The notes beneath the pieces were generated by a model. It saw only the letters and a list, made by a program, of their open reading frames with translations, searched no databases and was not told where the DNA came from. Below are positions 1 to 7,518 of a DNA stretch of 64,000 nt, piece after piece; the stretch's first letter is position 1; the number at the start of each line of letters is the position of its first letter. Both the position numbers and the translations under genes were made by a program. This DNA is from Planctomycetota bacterium (lineage in GTDB: Bacteria; Planctomycetota; Planctomycetia; Pirellulales; Pirellulaceae), in the NCBI GenBank assembly GCA_963204915.1, contig CAUJHS010000060.1, positions 1-64,000 of the forward strand, written 5' to 3'.

Positions 1-129
1 TTGCTGCGAGCCGAAACCACTGCCTGGCGCCAGGCCAGCAACAACAAGCAGCGCGGCGTCGATTGGCATTTTCGAATCGCTGACGCTCGCCAAAAACTCA
101 AGAGCCTCTATCCCAAAATCCTCGATTGA
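1..129 (+). pseudogene. IS630-type transposase, C-terminal fragment
   Basis: Frame 1 is open from the window edge to a TGA at 127-129 and encodes 42 residues. The stretch VDWHFRIADARQKLKSLYP matches the terminal signature of IS630/Tc1-type transposases, where an aromatic/DAR.KL..LYP motif closes the protein. Only the tail lies in the window, so I cannot tell whether the full element is intact upstream. It marks the left end of a zone rich in mobile-element remains. The family call is from motif recognition only. Confidence 0.6.
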
Positions 130-425
130 CAGAGCACTAGCGCATCCTTGGTGAATTGTGCTTTTGCAAACGGGAGCCATCGGGTTTGGTGGGTCGAGGG
201 AGTAAGAACCGCACTTTCGTGCGTGGCGGCTAATTGCGATGGTGGCCACGTATCCCGGGCGTCCGGCCGCAGGGGTTCGACCTTTCACTAAGAAAATGGC
301 GAAAATTTGCGGATTCCGTCTTTTGGTTTCTTAGATTTGGTTTTATAGTAATTGTGCCCGATCGAGGGCGACGTAGTGCGCATGGAGGCAAAGGCCCCTC
401 GCGGAACTAGCCAGGAGAACAACGG
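130..425. other. Intergenic region between transposase tail and the first operon
   Basis: No reading frame here looks coding. A TATAGT hexamer at 344-349 with TTGGTT at 323-328 (15-base spacer) could be a weak promoter for the gene at 426. AGGAG, 8 bases before the ATG at 426, is a clear ribosome-binding site. I could not identify the terminal inverted repeat of the upstream IS. Confidence 0.4.
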
Positions 426-1478
426 ATGCGAGTTATGCCGTGTCTTCGATTCGTAGCGTGGATCTTGCTCGCCGCTACGGCGGTGCTTTCTCACGCCGCC
501 GAGGAGCCGCCCGCCACCCGAGAGTTTGAAATCAAAAACGACCGGGCCTACCTGGGCGGGCAGCGCATTGATCTGTGGGGCCTGCGTTGCGGCAACGCGC
601 TGCATAGTGAAGTAATCACCGAGCGTCACATTCGTAACCTCGATAACATGACGGCCCACGGCATTAACTGCCTGGGAGTGTACATCCAGGGCAGCAACGC
701 CGGTTGGCCCGACGCGGACGCCGCCTTGAACGGCTTCACGCGCGACGGACGCCTCAAACCCGTTGTGGCCGCGCGTCTGGAGCGACTCATCCGTGAGGCG
801 GACGCCCGCGGCATGGTGGTCATGGTGGGTTTGTTCACGCATCGGAAAGATCAGGAGTTTTATGACGACGGCGCGATCCAGCAGGCGATTGAACAAGCCG
901 CTCGGTTTCTTACCGAACGCCGCTTGAAGAACGTGTTCGTCGACCTCGTTCACGAGTTCAGTCACCCCGAGCGGATGGACAAACAGCTTTTCCGCGAACC
1001 GGGTGGGGCCGAGAAGAAGGCGAAGCTCACCGCCTGGTTCAAGGCCGTGGCGCCCGACATCGAAGTGGGCGTATGTCCCGATGCGAACTCCGGCACGGCC
1101 GACGCATACCCCGGAATGGACGTACGCATCATTCAGAAGGACATGCCCCTTCCCGCTTCGGGTTTTGTCGTCAATGTCGAAACGTTGCGGCAAGACGTAT
1201 ATCAATACGACGGCGTGTTCAATCAAACGCATTTGGACGCCATCTTCGCCGACTGCCGACGCTACCACGAGGCGCCTCATGCCGCCATGTTGTTTCATGC
1301 CGCGTTCATTCAAGGCATTACGAATCACAGCGGCAGCGCGCCGCATCCGGAAATGGGCGGTTACGGCTCCAGCATCCACGACCGCGGCGTGCGCTTCTAT
1401 TACGAGTGGGTTCGCGATCATGTGGGACGCTGGGAGTATCCGCGTCACGTTCCGGTCCAGGCGACGACGGCCAAGTAG
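426..1478 (+). CDS. Exported TIM-barrel glycoside-hydrolase-like protein
   Basis: A 350-residue protein with a signal peptide (about residues 1-25, ending SHAAEE). The opening NDRAYLGGQRIDLWGLRCGN, the later HGINCLGVYIQG, and the ADARGMVVMVGLF strand are the layout of clan GH-A-like (beta/alpha)8 proteins: a substrate domain opening, then barrel strands with D/E residues. VDLVHEFSHPERM sits where the acid/base NE motif would be expected, but it reads HE rather than NE, so catalytic activity is not assured. AGGAG precedes the ATG by 8 bases. It is first in a run with a DUF1559 protein and a lipoprotein (gaps of 30 and 19 bases), which suggests a cell-surface role. Exact substrate unknown. Confidence 0.65.
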   Translation: MRVMPCLRFVAWILLAATAVLSHAAEEPPATREFEIKNDRAYLGGQRIDLWGLRCGNALHSEVITERHIRNLDNMTAHGINCLGVYIQGSNAGWPDADAALNGFTRDGRLKPVVAARLERLIREADARGMVVMVGLFTHRKDQEFYDDGAIQQAIEQAARFLTERRLKNVFVDLVHEFSHPERMDKQLFREPGGAEKKAKLTAWFKAVAPDIEVGVCPDANSGTADAYPGMDVRIIQKDMPLPASGFVVNVETLRQDVYQYDGVFNQTHLDAIFADCRRYHEAPHAAMLFHAAFIQGITNHSGSAPHPEMGGYGSSIHDRGVRFYYEWVRDHVGRWEYPRHVPVQATTAK

Positions 1479-1508
1479 TCTTCGCTCCTTCGTCCTGCGA
1501 GGTGCGCC

Positions 1509-2525
1509 ATGCGCCGTGGATTTACGCTCGTCGAGTTACTGGTGGTCATCGCGATTATCGGCGTGCTGGTGGCGCTGCTGTTGCCCGCGGTGCAAGCCGC
1601 AAGGGAAGCGGCTCGCCGCACGGAATGCTCGAACAACCTGAAACAACTGGGGCTGGCCGTCCACAACTACGAGTTGACCTTCCGCCGTCTGCCCCCCGCC
1701 GCGCTAATTAAAACCTTGCCCGACAACACCGTCTGGGTCAGCTATCTCGGTCCGCACGCGCGTGTGCTGCCATTCATCGAACAAAAGAACGTGACCGACG
1801 CCATGGACCTGGGCACGTTTTACGGCGACTTGAACAACAAGGCCGCCACAAGCCGCGTGATTGAGGGCTTCCTTTGCCCCAGCGAAGTCCGCCGCGAGCC
1901 GCTGAATCACAACACGTTCGGCCTGATCGGAGGCGTGAACTACGGCTTTTGCATGGGCGACTGGTACGTGTGGAGCGGACTGGCCGACCCGAACGGCCCG
2001 CAAACACGCTCCGTCATCGGCGTGAACCTGAGTCACACGTGGGCGGCCGTAACCGATGGCCTGTCGAATACGCTGCTCATGTCGGAGGTGAAAAACTACC
2101 AACCCACGGTGCGCGACTGCGCCGCGTTCGCGAACATTTCCGATCCGCACAACGTCCCCTCGCCCGACGCCGATCCGCTGACCGTTTGCCCGGAGTACGC
2201 GGCAGGGGGTTGTGCGTTCATTCTGAGCGCTCACACGCAATGGGCGGAAATGTCGGTTCATCACAATGGTTTCACCACGGCCTGGCCGCCGAACAAGAAG
2301 ACGCCCGGCGGGCCGGGCATGTCGCACCCCGACGTGAACGTGCTCACCCGGCGCGAACGCATCGGCGGGGCGACCTACGCCGCCATTACCTCGCGCAGCT
2401 TTCACCCCGGCGGCGTCAACTCGCTGCGCTGCGACGGCTCGGTCCGCTTCACCGCACAAACCATCAACGGCCACATCTGGCGGGCCTTAGGAACCATCGG
2501 CGACGGCGAAGCGATTTCGGAATGA
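1509..2525 (+). CDS. DUF1559 prepilin-type N-terminal methylation protein
   Basis: 338 residues. It begins [20 protein letters not shown], a type IV pilin-like leader cleaved after Gly4 with methylation of Phe5, followed by the family hallmark [14 protein letters not shown] and [16 protein letters not shown]. Near the C-terminus, [18 protein letters not shown] is the H-x9-DG signature of DUF1559, a family hugely expanded in planctomycetes. The protein should be exported and anchored by its hydrophobic helix; the family's function is unknown (pseudopilin-like or surface structure). The start is supported by GAGG 6 bases before the ATG. It lies in an apparent operon with the preceding glycosidase-like gene and the following lipoprotein. 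Confidence 0.92.
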   Translation: MRRGFTLVELLVVIAIIGVLVALLLPAVQAAREAARRTECSNNLKQLGLAVHNYELTFRRLPPAALIKTLPDNTVWVSYLGPHARVLPFIEQKNVTDAMDLGTFYGDLNNKAATSRVIEGFLCPSEVRREPLNHNTFGLIGGVNYGFCMGDWYVWSGLADPNGPQTRSVIGVNLSHTWAAVTDGLSNTLLMSEVKNYQPTVRDCAAFANISDPHNVPSPDADPLTVCPEYAAGGCAFILSAHTQWAEMSVHHNGFTTAWPPNKKTPGGPGMSHPDVNVLTRRERIGGATYAAITSRSFHPGGVNSLRCDGSVRFTAQTINGHIWRALGTIGDGEAISE

Positions 2526-2544
2526 GCCACCCAGGAGAACGCCG

Positions 2545-2931
2545 ATGACCGCACGGATCATGTTGCCGGGTCTACTCGCGATGCTGCTTCTGACGACCGG
2601 CTGCAGCCGCCGCGAGTCACCCTCGGAGGAGATTGCGTATGACTCCGAGTTGGCGCGACAAACGCTGATCGCCGCGCTCGACGCGTGGCGGCAAGGCCAA
2701 ACCTGGGGGCTGGCGCGGCAAGTTCCGCCTATCCGCTTTCATGATGACGACCAAATGGCGGGCTGGCGCTTGACCGACTATCAACTTCCGGACGCTTCGA
2801 CGCCGTTGGCGCCCTTCGGCGAAGTTCTCGTGACGCTCCGACTTCAACGCCACGGCGCCACGGTGGAAAAGACCGTCGCTTATCAAGTCTCGTTAACGCC
2901 GCAGCGCGCCGTCTTCCGCGGCGACTCCTAA
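2545..2931 (+). CDS. Small exported lipoprotein, partner of DUF1559
   Basis: 128 residues. The N-terminal hydrophobic stretch ends in a lipobox, LLTTGC, with Cys20 as the expected lipidation site. AGGAG lies just upstream of the ATG. The body has the pattern LARQTLIAALDAWRQG, then a WRLTDYQL strand and a late ..VEKTVAYQV.. strand. The same order (AEAKLRIALDSWAFG, HRYTLIGYEV, KRKKQYNV) occurs in the lipoprotein at 5009-5566, so the two are paralogues. The gene is 19 bases after the DUF1559 gene and is probably cotranscribed. Function unknown; small lipoproteins of this shape often follow DUF1559 genes in planctomycetes. Confidence 0.8.
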   Translation: MTARIMLPGLLAMLLLTTGCSRRESPSEEIAYDSELARQTLIAALDAWRQGQTWGLARQVPPIRFHDDDQMAGWRLTDYQLPDASTPLAPFGEVLVTLRLQRHGATVEKTVAYQVSLTPQRAVFRGDS

Positions 2932-3072
2932 TCGTGAAAGAAAGTCATCCTGCGGCGTCCGCCACGCGCGTTTCGTCATCCGGCGGGTCATGAAAGGGGA
3001 AAAAAGGGGGCCAGCAACAACGGGCCAATCAAGTTTCGTCTGAGCCTGAGCTAAAGGACCACATGCCAGATG

Positions 3073-3531
3073 TTAGCCCTTTGGCGCGCGCAGTCTTTTC
3101 TCATCCGCAAATCGACACAATGAGTCGAAAATCGCCTGATCCTGGAGATAGAGTTGGTGCTGTATCTCGCTGACTCGACTGTCCAAATCATTCATCGCCA
3201 ACTCAAGCTCTTCCTCGGGAAGGTCATAGTCGAAAAGACTAATGCATTGATCGGTCTCGGGCAGCGGAGCGCCATGCAAGACAATTTTCTGTGCATCCTG
3301 CAAAAGCCTCACCGCTTCGGAGAGTCCCAAAGTTACCAGGGCTTGATGTGCATCGCGAATTACGTCGCACTTCGTATTCTCGAAGTAGCCAATGAGACCA
3401 CTGCGCGGAACCGAGCCTCGGAAAATATTGGCTGCGTAGAATACTCGCTCGTCACTCGACAATGCGGCTTTCGTCGAGTATTTCTTCTTCACGAGATACG
3501 TCCAGTAGTCTGTGAACTCTTTGTCCGTCAT
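3073..3531 (-). CDS. DUF4375 (DMP19-like) protein
   Basis: About 152 residues from the ATG at 3531 (MTDKEFTDYWTYLVKKK). The middle (DERVFYAANIFRGSVPRSGLI, then YFENTKCDVIRDAHQAL) fits DUF4375, the family related to the DMP19 DNA mimic protein; the C-terminal third is acidic. The frame stays open upstream to 3693, but that extension runs through the group II intron domains V and VI, so I take the ATG at 3531 just past the intron 3' end. An ATG at 3561 with GGGAG before it is an alternative, but it lies inside domain VI. If the intron interrupted this gene, its original 5' exon has been lost. Confidence 0.7.
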   Translation of the reverse strand: MTDKEFTDYWTYLVKKKYSTKAALSSDERVFYAANIFRGSVPRSGLIGYFENTKCDVIRDAHQALVTLGLSEAVRLLQDAQKIVLHGAPLPETDQCISLFDYDLPEEELELAMNDLDSRVSEIQHQLYLQDQAIFDSLCRFADEKRLRAPKG

Positions 3532-3540
3532 TCTGTTCAG

Positions 3541-3615
3541 GGGCGGGTAGCCGGGGAGCATTGCTGCTCCCGGGCCCCACAGAACGGAGCGGGCCAGTTT
3601 CCCGGCGCCCCGCTC
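3541..3615 (-). ncRNA. Group II intron domains V and VI (3' end of a truncated intron)
   Basis: Read on the minus strand, 3615 to 3582 is a 34-nt hairpin with every domain V hallmark: it starts GAGCGG (AGC triad) and ends CCGTTC, pairing G-C, A-T, G-T, C-G, G-C, G-C. It has a two-base bulge (CC) on the 3' side and an upper stem closed by a GAAA tetraloop. It is followed by TGT and a second hairpin, CCGGGAGCA / TGCTCCCCGG with a GCAA loop, ending CTACCC, which looks like domain VI with a bulged branch-point A. The intron 3' end should be near 3541-3546. The 34-nt length matches domain V exactly. Domains I-III were not found, so the element is a 3' remnant. Confidence 0.75.
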
Positions 3616-3659
3616 AAGCAGGACCAACGCCCCCGCGAAGGACGCGGCGGAGCGGTGGG

Positions 3660-3836
3660 TCATCTTCTGGCGGCGTGCTGTTGCCGATGGCACGTGGGAT
3701 GGAGCAACATCAGGTTTTCAATAGCGTTATTCTGATGATTCCCATCCCGATGATGCAAGTGATGCTCCTCTTCAACTTGCAGCACCTGCCGGCAGACCGG
3801 ACACACGCCCAGTTGCCGCAATAGCACGCGGCGTAG
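3660..3836 (-). pseudogene. Group II intron maturase, C-terminal HNH endonuclease remnant
   Basis: The minus-strand frame ending in TGA at 3660-3662 encodes LGVCPVCRQVLQ, then HHLHHRDGN and ENLMLLHPTCHRQQH. This is the Zn-binding HNH domain (CPxC ... HH ... N ... H..CH..H) that ends many intron-encoded reverse transcriptase/maturases. No RT or X-domain motifs are visible upstream in the same frame, which runs antisense to the CAP gene at 4038. Domain V begins only 45 bases past the stop, the expected geometry for an ORF in intron domain IV. The intact Cys and His residues suggest either recent truncation or retained nuclease folding. Confidence 0.65.
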
Positions 3837-3929
3837 GAATACGGCTACGACGTCTACACACGAGGTATGTACGACGGGGGGCCAGGGTAGAGCCCGCAGG
3901 AGCCCCGGTGCGGCGCAAAATGAATTCGG

Positions 3930-3935
3930 TATAAT
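3930..3935 (+). promoter_or_regulatory. Possible -10 element (TATAAT) for the CAP-domain gene
   Basis: A perfect TATAAT lies about 100 bases before the ATG at 4038. No convincing -35 hexamer is found at 16-18 bases upstream, so this is only a candidate. A 5' leader of about 95 bases would follow. Confidence 0.3.
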
Positions 3936-4037
3936 CGCTGCTACCTGCCGGGGCGCACCCAAGCGCCCCACCCAGTACGGAAAGTCCCACCGCCCTTCGG
4001 GCACGTCGCCCGGCTCGGCCCACCTACGGAGAGAATC

Positions 4038-4409
4038 ATGCGCATGTTGCTGGCTACCGTCGTTTTCTTGCTGTTCGCCTCGGTGGCGCAAGCGGGAACC
4101 GATGCTCTCAATGAAGTAAATGCGGCGCGTGCTCGTCGCGGTCTGCCGCCCTTTCAACGCGACCCTGGCTTGTCGATCGCCGCCTCCCGAGCGGCCGATT
4201 TCCGCGCCTCCCGGCGCATCGCGGGTCATACTTCCAATGATTTCGGTTTCATCCCACCCGGCGCCCATGCGACGGCCGCAGGATGCGCCGCCTGGACGCC
4301 CGATTTTGGCTGGGGAAGCTGCTGCACGTACGAGCGTTGGCGTTACGCCGGGGCCGCATGGGCGATGGGCCATGATGGACGGCGCTACATGCACTTGTAC
4401 GTGCGGTAA
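4038..4409 (+). CDS. Small exported CAP-domain-like protein
   Basis: 123 residues with a signal peptide (cleavage near VAQAG, about residue 20). LNEVNAARARRGLPPFQRD and AASRAADFRASR followed by GHTSNDFG resemble the first helix and His region of the CAP/SCP superfamily of secreted proteins. The C-terminal part (GWGSCCTYERWRYAGAA) is rich in Trp and Cys and differs from standard CAP domains. The lack of the usual second His/Glu signature makes the assignment partial. GGAGAG lies 5 bases before the ATG. It stands alone, between an intron remnant and a repeated element. Confidence 0.6.
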   Translation: MRMLLATVVFLLFASVAQAGTDALNEVNAARARRGLPPFQRDPGLSIAASRAADFRASRRIAGHTSNDFGFIPPGAHATAAGCAAWTPDFGWGSCCTYERWRYAGAAWAMGHDGRRYMHLYVR

Positions 4410-4418
4410 GCGAGCGAA

Positions 4419-4563
4419 ATTAAAGGTGTCAGGAGCATATATTCGGTGCGCCGTTGATTTGAGTTAGTGCTGTTTCATGCAAAATTTCTGGGAGTATCTA
4501 CATCCGGAATGTCTCGCGTGAAAGGGTTGACCAGCGTCCAGAATATGCTCCTGACCCCTTAAT
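4419..4563 (+). repeat. 145-bp inverted-repeat element, copy 1
   Basis: The left end (ATTAAAGGTGTCAGGAGCAT) and right end (ATGCTCCTGACCCCTTAAT) are near-perfect terminal inverted repeats of about 21 bases. The second copy at 7519-7663 has exactly the same length. No protein is encoded. It lies 10 bases after the CAP gene and 5 bases before the truncated end of an IS701 fragment. The form is that of a MITE or complex REP-type unit. Compared with copy 2, its inner arms are eroded (for example CTGTTTCATGC against CCTTTTCGCGC). Confidence 0.8.
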
Positions 4564-4568
4564 ACCTT

Positions 4569-4784
4569 TCAAGCAAGCAGGCTCAAAAACTGTTGCAGCG
4601 TTCGCGGAGGGATTCCCTGCGCGTCGGCGATCGGCTCGCAGCTCTTGCGCGGCAAATCCGACAACTGCCCCTCCACATACACCGACAAATGCCCTCGCGT
4701 GTCGCTCCGCCCAAAACAGTCGTCAAACCGCTTCAAAAACTTCCGCAACTCGGGTCTCAGCGAACGAATCTGATTGGCGTCCAT
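4569..4784 (-). pseudogene. IS701-family transposase, N-terminal fragment
   Basis: 71 residues starting MDANQIRSLRPELRKFLKRF, then DCFGRSDTRGHL.VYVEGQLSDLPRKS.EPIA and GIPPRTLQQFLSLL. This is the conserved N-terminus of IS701-type (IS4-related) transposases, which are normally about 400 residues. The reading frame ends at a TGA only 5 bases from the edge of the 145-bp element, so the rest of the transposase is missing. No terminal repeats of the IS were identified. It is not expected to be active. Confidence 0.75.
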
Positions 4785-5008
4785 ACTTGGTCCTCCGGGA
4801 AAATGGCTCCCCAGTTTCGCTCAAAAAGAAACCAGCACCAATATCAGTTAGCGTTGTAGTACTAGAATGTCCCCTTTTATTATGTTACTTAACCTAGTGT
4901 ACCAGCAGCATATAGCCGTTAGAATGCCCATCACAGCTGGGGAGTCTCCCGTCGGAAAGGAACTAGCAGTAGCGAACCTGTCTCTCATTCAATCCAGTGA
5001 GGAATACG

Positions 5009-5566
5009 ATGACAACGATTTCGCGACGTAGGACTACTTTGGCCCTCTATGCAGCGGTGCTCGTAGCGATCTCTGGTTGCAATGAGCTTTCCCAGCCCGA
5101 GACAGCCAAGGTGGAGCGAGCGGAAGTCACACCTTCCTCCGCACCATCCTTAGCCCCTGCTTCCTCGGTGCCCGAGAACCTTGCGATCCCTGAACTGGAC
5201 CGAGCCAGCGACCCGCCCTCGAAAGCTGAGCCGACTCGGCAAGAGTTGGCGGAAGCGAAGTTGAGGATTGCACTCGACTCCTGGGCGTTTGGTGATTCCT
5301 ACGAAGAGTTCGAAGGGAATCATCCCGACGTGATGGTCTTCGAACTCGACTGGAGGGCCCATCGGTACACCCTCATTGGCTATGAGGTCGGGCAATCCCG
5401 CATCGAAGGGTTTACAAAAGACGACGGGACGCCCTCATCGATGGTGGTTTTTGCGGTAACACTGACCTATACCAATATGGCAGGCCAGGAGGTCAAACGA
5501 AAAAAGCAATACAACGTGTATGATCCTGACGGAGATGAGGAATGGCAGATTGTAACCACCAACTAA
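5009..5566 (+). CDS. Exported lipoprotein, paralogue of the one at 2545
   Basis: 185 residues from ATG 5009, chosen over GTG 4997 because AGGA lies 5 bases upstream. The leader ends in LVAISGC, a lipobox. A Ser/Pro/Ala-rich linker (about residues 30-75) leads to a small domain: ELAEAKLRIALDSWAFGDSYEEF, then HRYTLIGYEVG and a terminal strand pair. This domain is shared with the lipoprotein at 2545. No partner gene is adjacent, unlike its paralogue, which sits behind a DUF1559 gene. A strong hairpin lies 69 bases downstream. Function unknown; probably periplasmic or outer-membrane attached. Confidence 0.75.
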   Translation: MTTISRRRTTLALYAAVLVAISGCNELSQPETAKVERAEVTPSSAPSLAPASSVPENLAIPELDRASDPPSKAEPTRQELAEAKLRIALDSWAFGDSYEEFEGNHPDVMVFELDWRAHRYTLIGYEVGQSRIEGFTKDDGTPSSMVVFAVTLTYTNMAGQEVKRKKQYNVYDPDGDEEWQIVTTN

Positions 5567-5635
5567 TTCGGGACATTTTGAAAACGGGAAATTCCAGAAT
5601 AGCATGAACTTTGTCGTAAGTTGAGTCACACGAGA

Positions 5636-5677
5636 CGCCAAGTGCCACTGCTGGTTAGCCAGCAGTGGCACTTGGCG
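5636..5677 (+). repeat. Perfect 19-bp palindromic hairpin, CCACTGCTGG family
   Basis: The arms CGCCAAGTGCCACTGCTGG (5636-5654) and its exact complement (5659-5677) enclose a 4-base loop, TTAG. It lies between convergent genes (lipoprotein ending 5566; minus-strand gene ending 5716). There is no T-run, so it is more like a REP-type palindrome than a classical terminator, though it may end transcription. The core CCACTGCTGG...CCAGCAGTGG recurs at 21627-21652. Confidence 0.85.
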
Positions 5678-5715
5678 ATACGCCTTCATAAAACAATCGT
5701 TCTTGACACCTTTGT

Positions 5716-6726
5716 TCATTTCTCTGTGATTGCTTTATCATTTACGAATTTGACGGCTGCTTGTCCGCCAGCAGTCCACGCATATGCGGTCTTGATTCCG
5801 AATTTCGCCTCAATCCCGAGGATGATTTGCTCTGCGACAGGTTCCCTTGGAAGCTCTCGAACAAGGTGGATTAGATAACCATGTTTCGGCTTGCTATTAA
5901 TCAGTTTTTTGGCGTCGCCTGCGAGGTGGTGCGCGTTATAATCGAGCCCCATCTCGATTACGATAGGGGCGTGCAGATGCCCGTCTCGGAATGCCCGAAT
6001 GCTTGGACACCCTCGGAGTAGTTGTGGCGTTAACACCGTGAGGTCGAAGTTTCCCCGGCGGTTCCCTTGGCGGGCGACGTTCTCCGGCCACTCTTTGTGA
6101 ACTAACTTAGTCTTCGCCAATTCATTCCCCAAAGGAACGCGTTGCGCGAGTTCTTCATGCGACATCATGATGTGGAAGAGTTCTGCATGAATCGAATGTT
6201 CGACACGGTGCAAGTAGGGGAACTGAAGAAAGTCATGCACTAACGAGTCGATAGACCGCTCCACGAGTGCTTTTGCGTTTGGCAACCAGGAATCATCATC
6301 CGGGGAATACCGAGCTGAACTTAATAGGTCCAGCACTTCCGCGACGTTCCTCGAGACCTCCGGCTCAGGAACTTCGTATTCTCTTTCGTCATCGTCGTTC
6401 ACCGGTGGCGGGTCGGGGGCGCCTGGTGGTGTACCGCGAGCCGGATCGACGGACGTTACGATTGGGTTGAATGGCGACGCCCCTGGGACTTCGTTCTGTG
6501 ACTCACGGTGTGCCTTCCGATCACTAACTAACCACTGCTCGAGTGCAGCAAGGGTCGTAAACCGAGAAACCGTTAACTCCATTTGTTGTTGGGGTAACAC
6601 TCGCGGCGGTTCGATTCGGTAGTACTTTTCGTACGCGCCTCTCATGTTTTGCGGCGTACAGATTTTTACGGTCTGTGTCCGCTGTGTATTGACGTAGACT
6701 TGGCGACCAGCGACCCAGACAGGCAT
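5716..6726 (-). CDS. Hypothetical protein with possible degenerate PD-(D/E)XK-like C-terminal domain
   Basis: 336 residues from the ATG at 6726, preceded by GGGAGG 5 bases upstream (better than the GTG/ATG choices further out). The N-terminal part (PVWVAGRQVYVNT) resembles a small beta domain; a Pro/Asp-rich linker spans about residues 100-125. The C-terminal part has RRGNFDLTVL, then PIVIEMGLDY and GDAKKL...GYLIHLVRE. This spacing recalls the restriction-endonuclease fold (D ... E-x-K ... helix), but with Gly in place of the Lys. I infer an inactive or unusual nuclease-fold domain, with low confidence. It stands alone in the accessory zone. Confidence 0.6.
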   Translation of the reverse strand: MPVWVAGRQVYVNTQRTQTVKICTPQNMRGAYEKYYRIEPPRVLPQQQMELTVSRFTTLAALEQWLVSDRKAHRESQNEVPGASPFNPIVTSVDPARGTPPGAPDPPPVNDDDEREYEVPEPEVSRNVAEVLDLLSSARYSPDDDSWLPNAKALVERSIDSLVHDFLQFPYLHRVEHSIHAELFHIMMSHEELAQRVPLGNELAKTKLVHKEWPENVARQGNRRGNFDLTVLTPQLLRGCPSIRAFRDGHLHAPIVIEMGLDYNAHHLAGDAKKLINSKPKHGYLIHLVRELPREPVAEQIILGIEAKFGIKTAYAWTAGGQAAVKFVNDKAITEK

Positions 6727-6768
6727 GACGACCTCCCTCGTTAGACCCAACTGCTGTTCGATGCCGAA

Positions 6769-6810
6769 AAGGTGTCAGGGACCGATTCCGAAAACGTTTC
6801 CGGACACCTT
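6769..6810 (+). repeat. Short inverted repeat AAGGTGTC...GACACCTT
   Basis: Eight-base arms (6769-6776 and 6803-6810) flank a 26-base centre containing a second small CCGAAAACG-type symmetry. The left side, AAGGTGTCAGG, is shared with the termini of the 145-bp elements at 4419 and 7519, so it may be a solo or degraded member of the same family. It lies just upstream of the gene starting at 6726. Confidence 0.5.
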
Positions 6811-6906
6811 CTGATAACGGAGATCAATACAGCGTCCGCCGGAACCCATTATACACGGTCCGCCGTCTTCCTTGCTTCTTTTGAGTTGTCGAATGCGGCG
6901 ACGCGA

Positions 6907-7440
6907 TTACTCGGGGATTTCGGCTTCGATTAGTTGCGCCAGGAGCGTGAGCGATTCCTGCCAGCCCAGGCAGCAGGCTTCCGCGGGGATTACGTCGGGA
7001 ATTCCTTCTTGCACGATGTTCACCTCGGTTCCGCAGAAGACCTTGGTTAAAACGACCGTCGTTTGCATCTCACCGGGCAAGTTCGGGTCGTCGAACGTAT
7101 CGGTGTAGCGGAGGCGCTGGCCGGGGACCAGCTCTAAGAAAGTTCCGCCAAAGGAGTGCGCGTGGCCAGTGGAGAAGTTCGTGAACGACATCTTGTATGA
7201 GCCGCCGACCTGCGCGTCCATGTGATGGACCTTACCCGTGAAACCGTGCGGCGGCAGCCACTTCGCCATCGCGTCCGGGTCGAGAAACGCCTTGTACACG
7301 CGCTCGGGCGGCGCCTTCAACACTCGGTGCAATCGTACTGTGCCTGGAATCTCGGCTTCCTTTCTGAGTAAGTCGCGGCCGTCTACTCCGGCCGCTGAAG
7401 AATTACAACCAAATCGACCCGGCGAACCCATCGCCGTCAA
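6907..7440 (-). CDS. SRPBCC (AHSA1-type) domain protein
   Basis: The domain runs from IPGTVRLHRVLKAPPERVYKAF to the end, with DAMAKWLPPHGF, GGSYKMSFTNF, ELVPGQRLRYTDTF and GWQESLTLLAQLIE. This is the activator-of-Hsp90-homologue-1 / START-like ligand-binding fold, typically 140-150 residues. The coordinates give the longest frame. The first about 29 residues (MTAMGSPGRF...) do not look like the family, and no ATG/GTG/TTG exists at the expected start. An AGGA 8 bases before an ATT codon at 7350 suggests the true start was ATG and is now ATT, or that translation uses ATT. Role unknown; members often act as small-molecule binding or stress proteins. Confidence 0.75.
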   Translation of the reverse strand: MTAMGSPGRFGCNSSAAGVDGRDLLRKEAEIPGTVRLHRVLKAPPERVYKAFLDPDAMAKWLPPHGFTGKVHHMDAQVGGSYKMSFTNFSTGHAHSFGGTFLELVPGQRLRYTDTFDDPNLPGEMQTTVVLTKVFCGTEVNIVQEGIPDVIPAEACCLGWQESLTLLAQLIEAEIPE

Positions 7441-7518
7441 GGTCAGATCATTGTCCCGATTGGATCACAGATTCCAGCGACAGGTCATGAGGTTGAACGC
7501 CGGCGCCGCGCGCGAAGC

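Noticed and set aside
3660-4394. A 244-residue minus-strand protein containing the HNH motif
   Set aside because: The N-terminal two thirds is antisense to the CAP gene and has no maturase motifs; only the final about 55 residues look real.
5435-5719. Minus-strand frame spanning the 19-bp palindrome
   Set aside because: It is read through a perfect palindrome and the end of the lipoprotein gene; no start signal.
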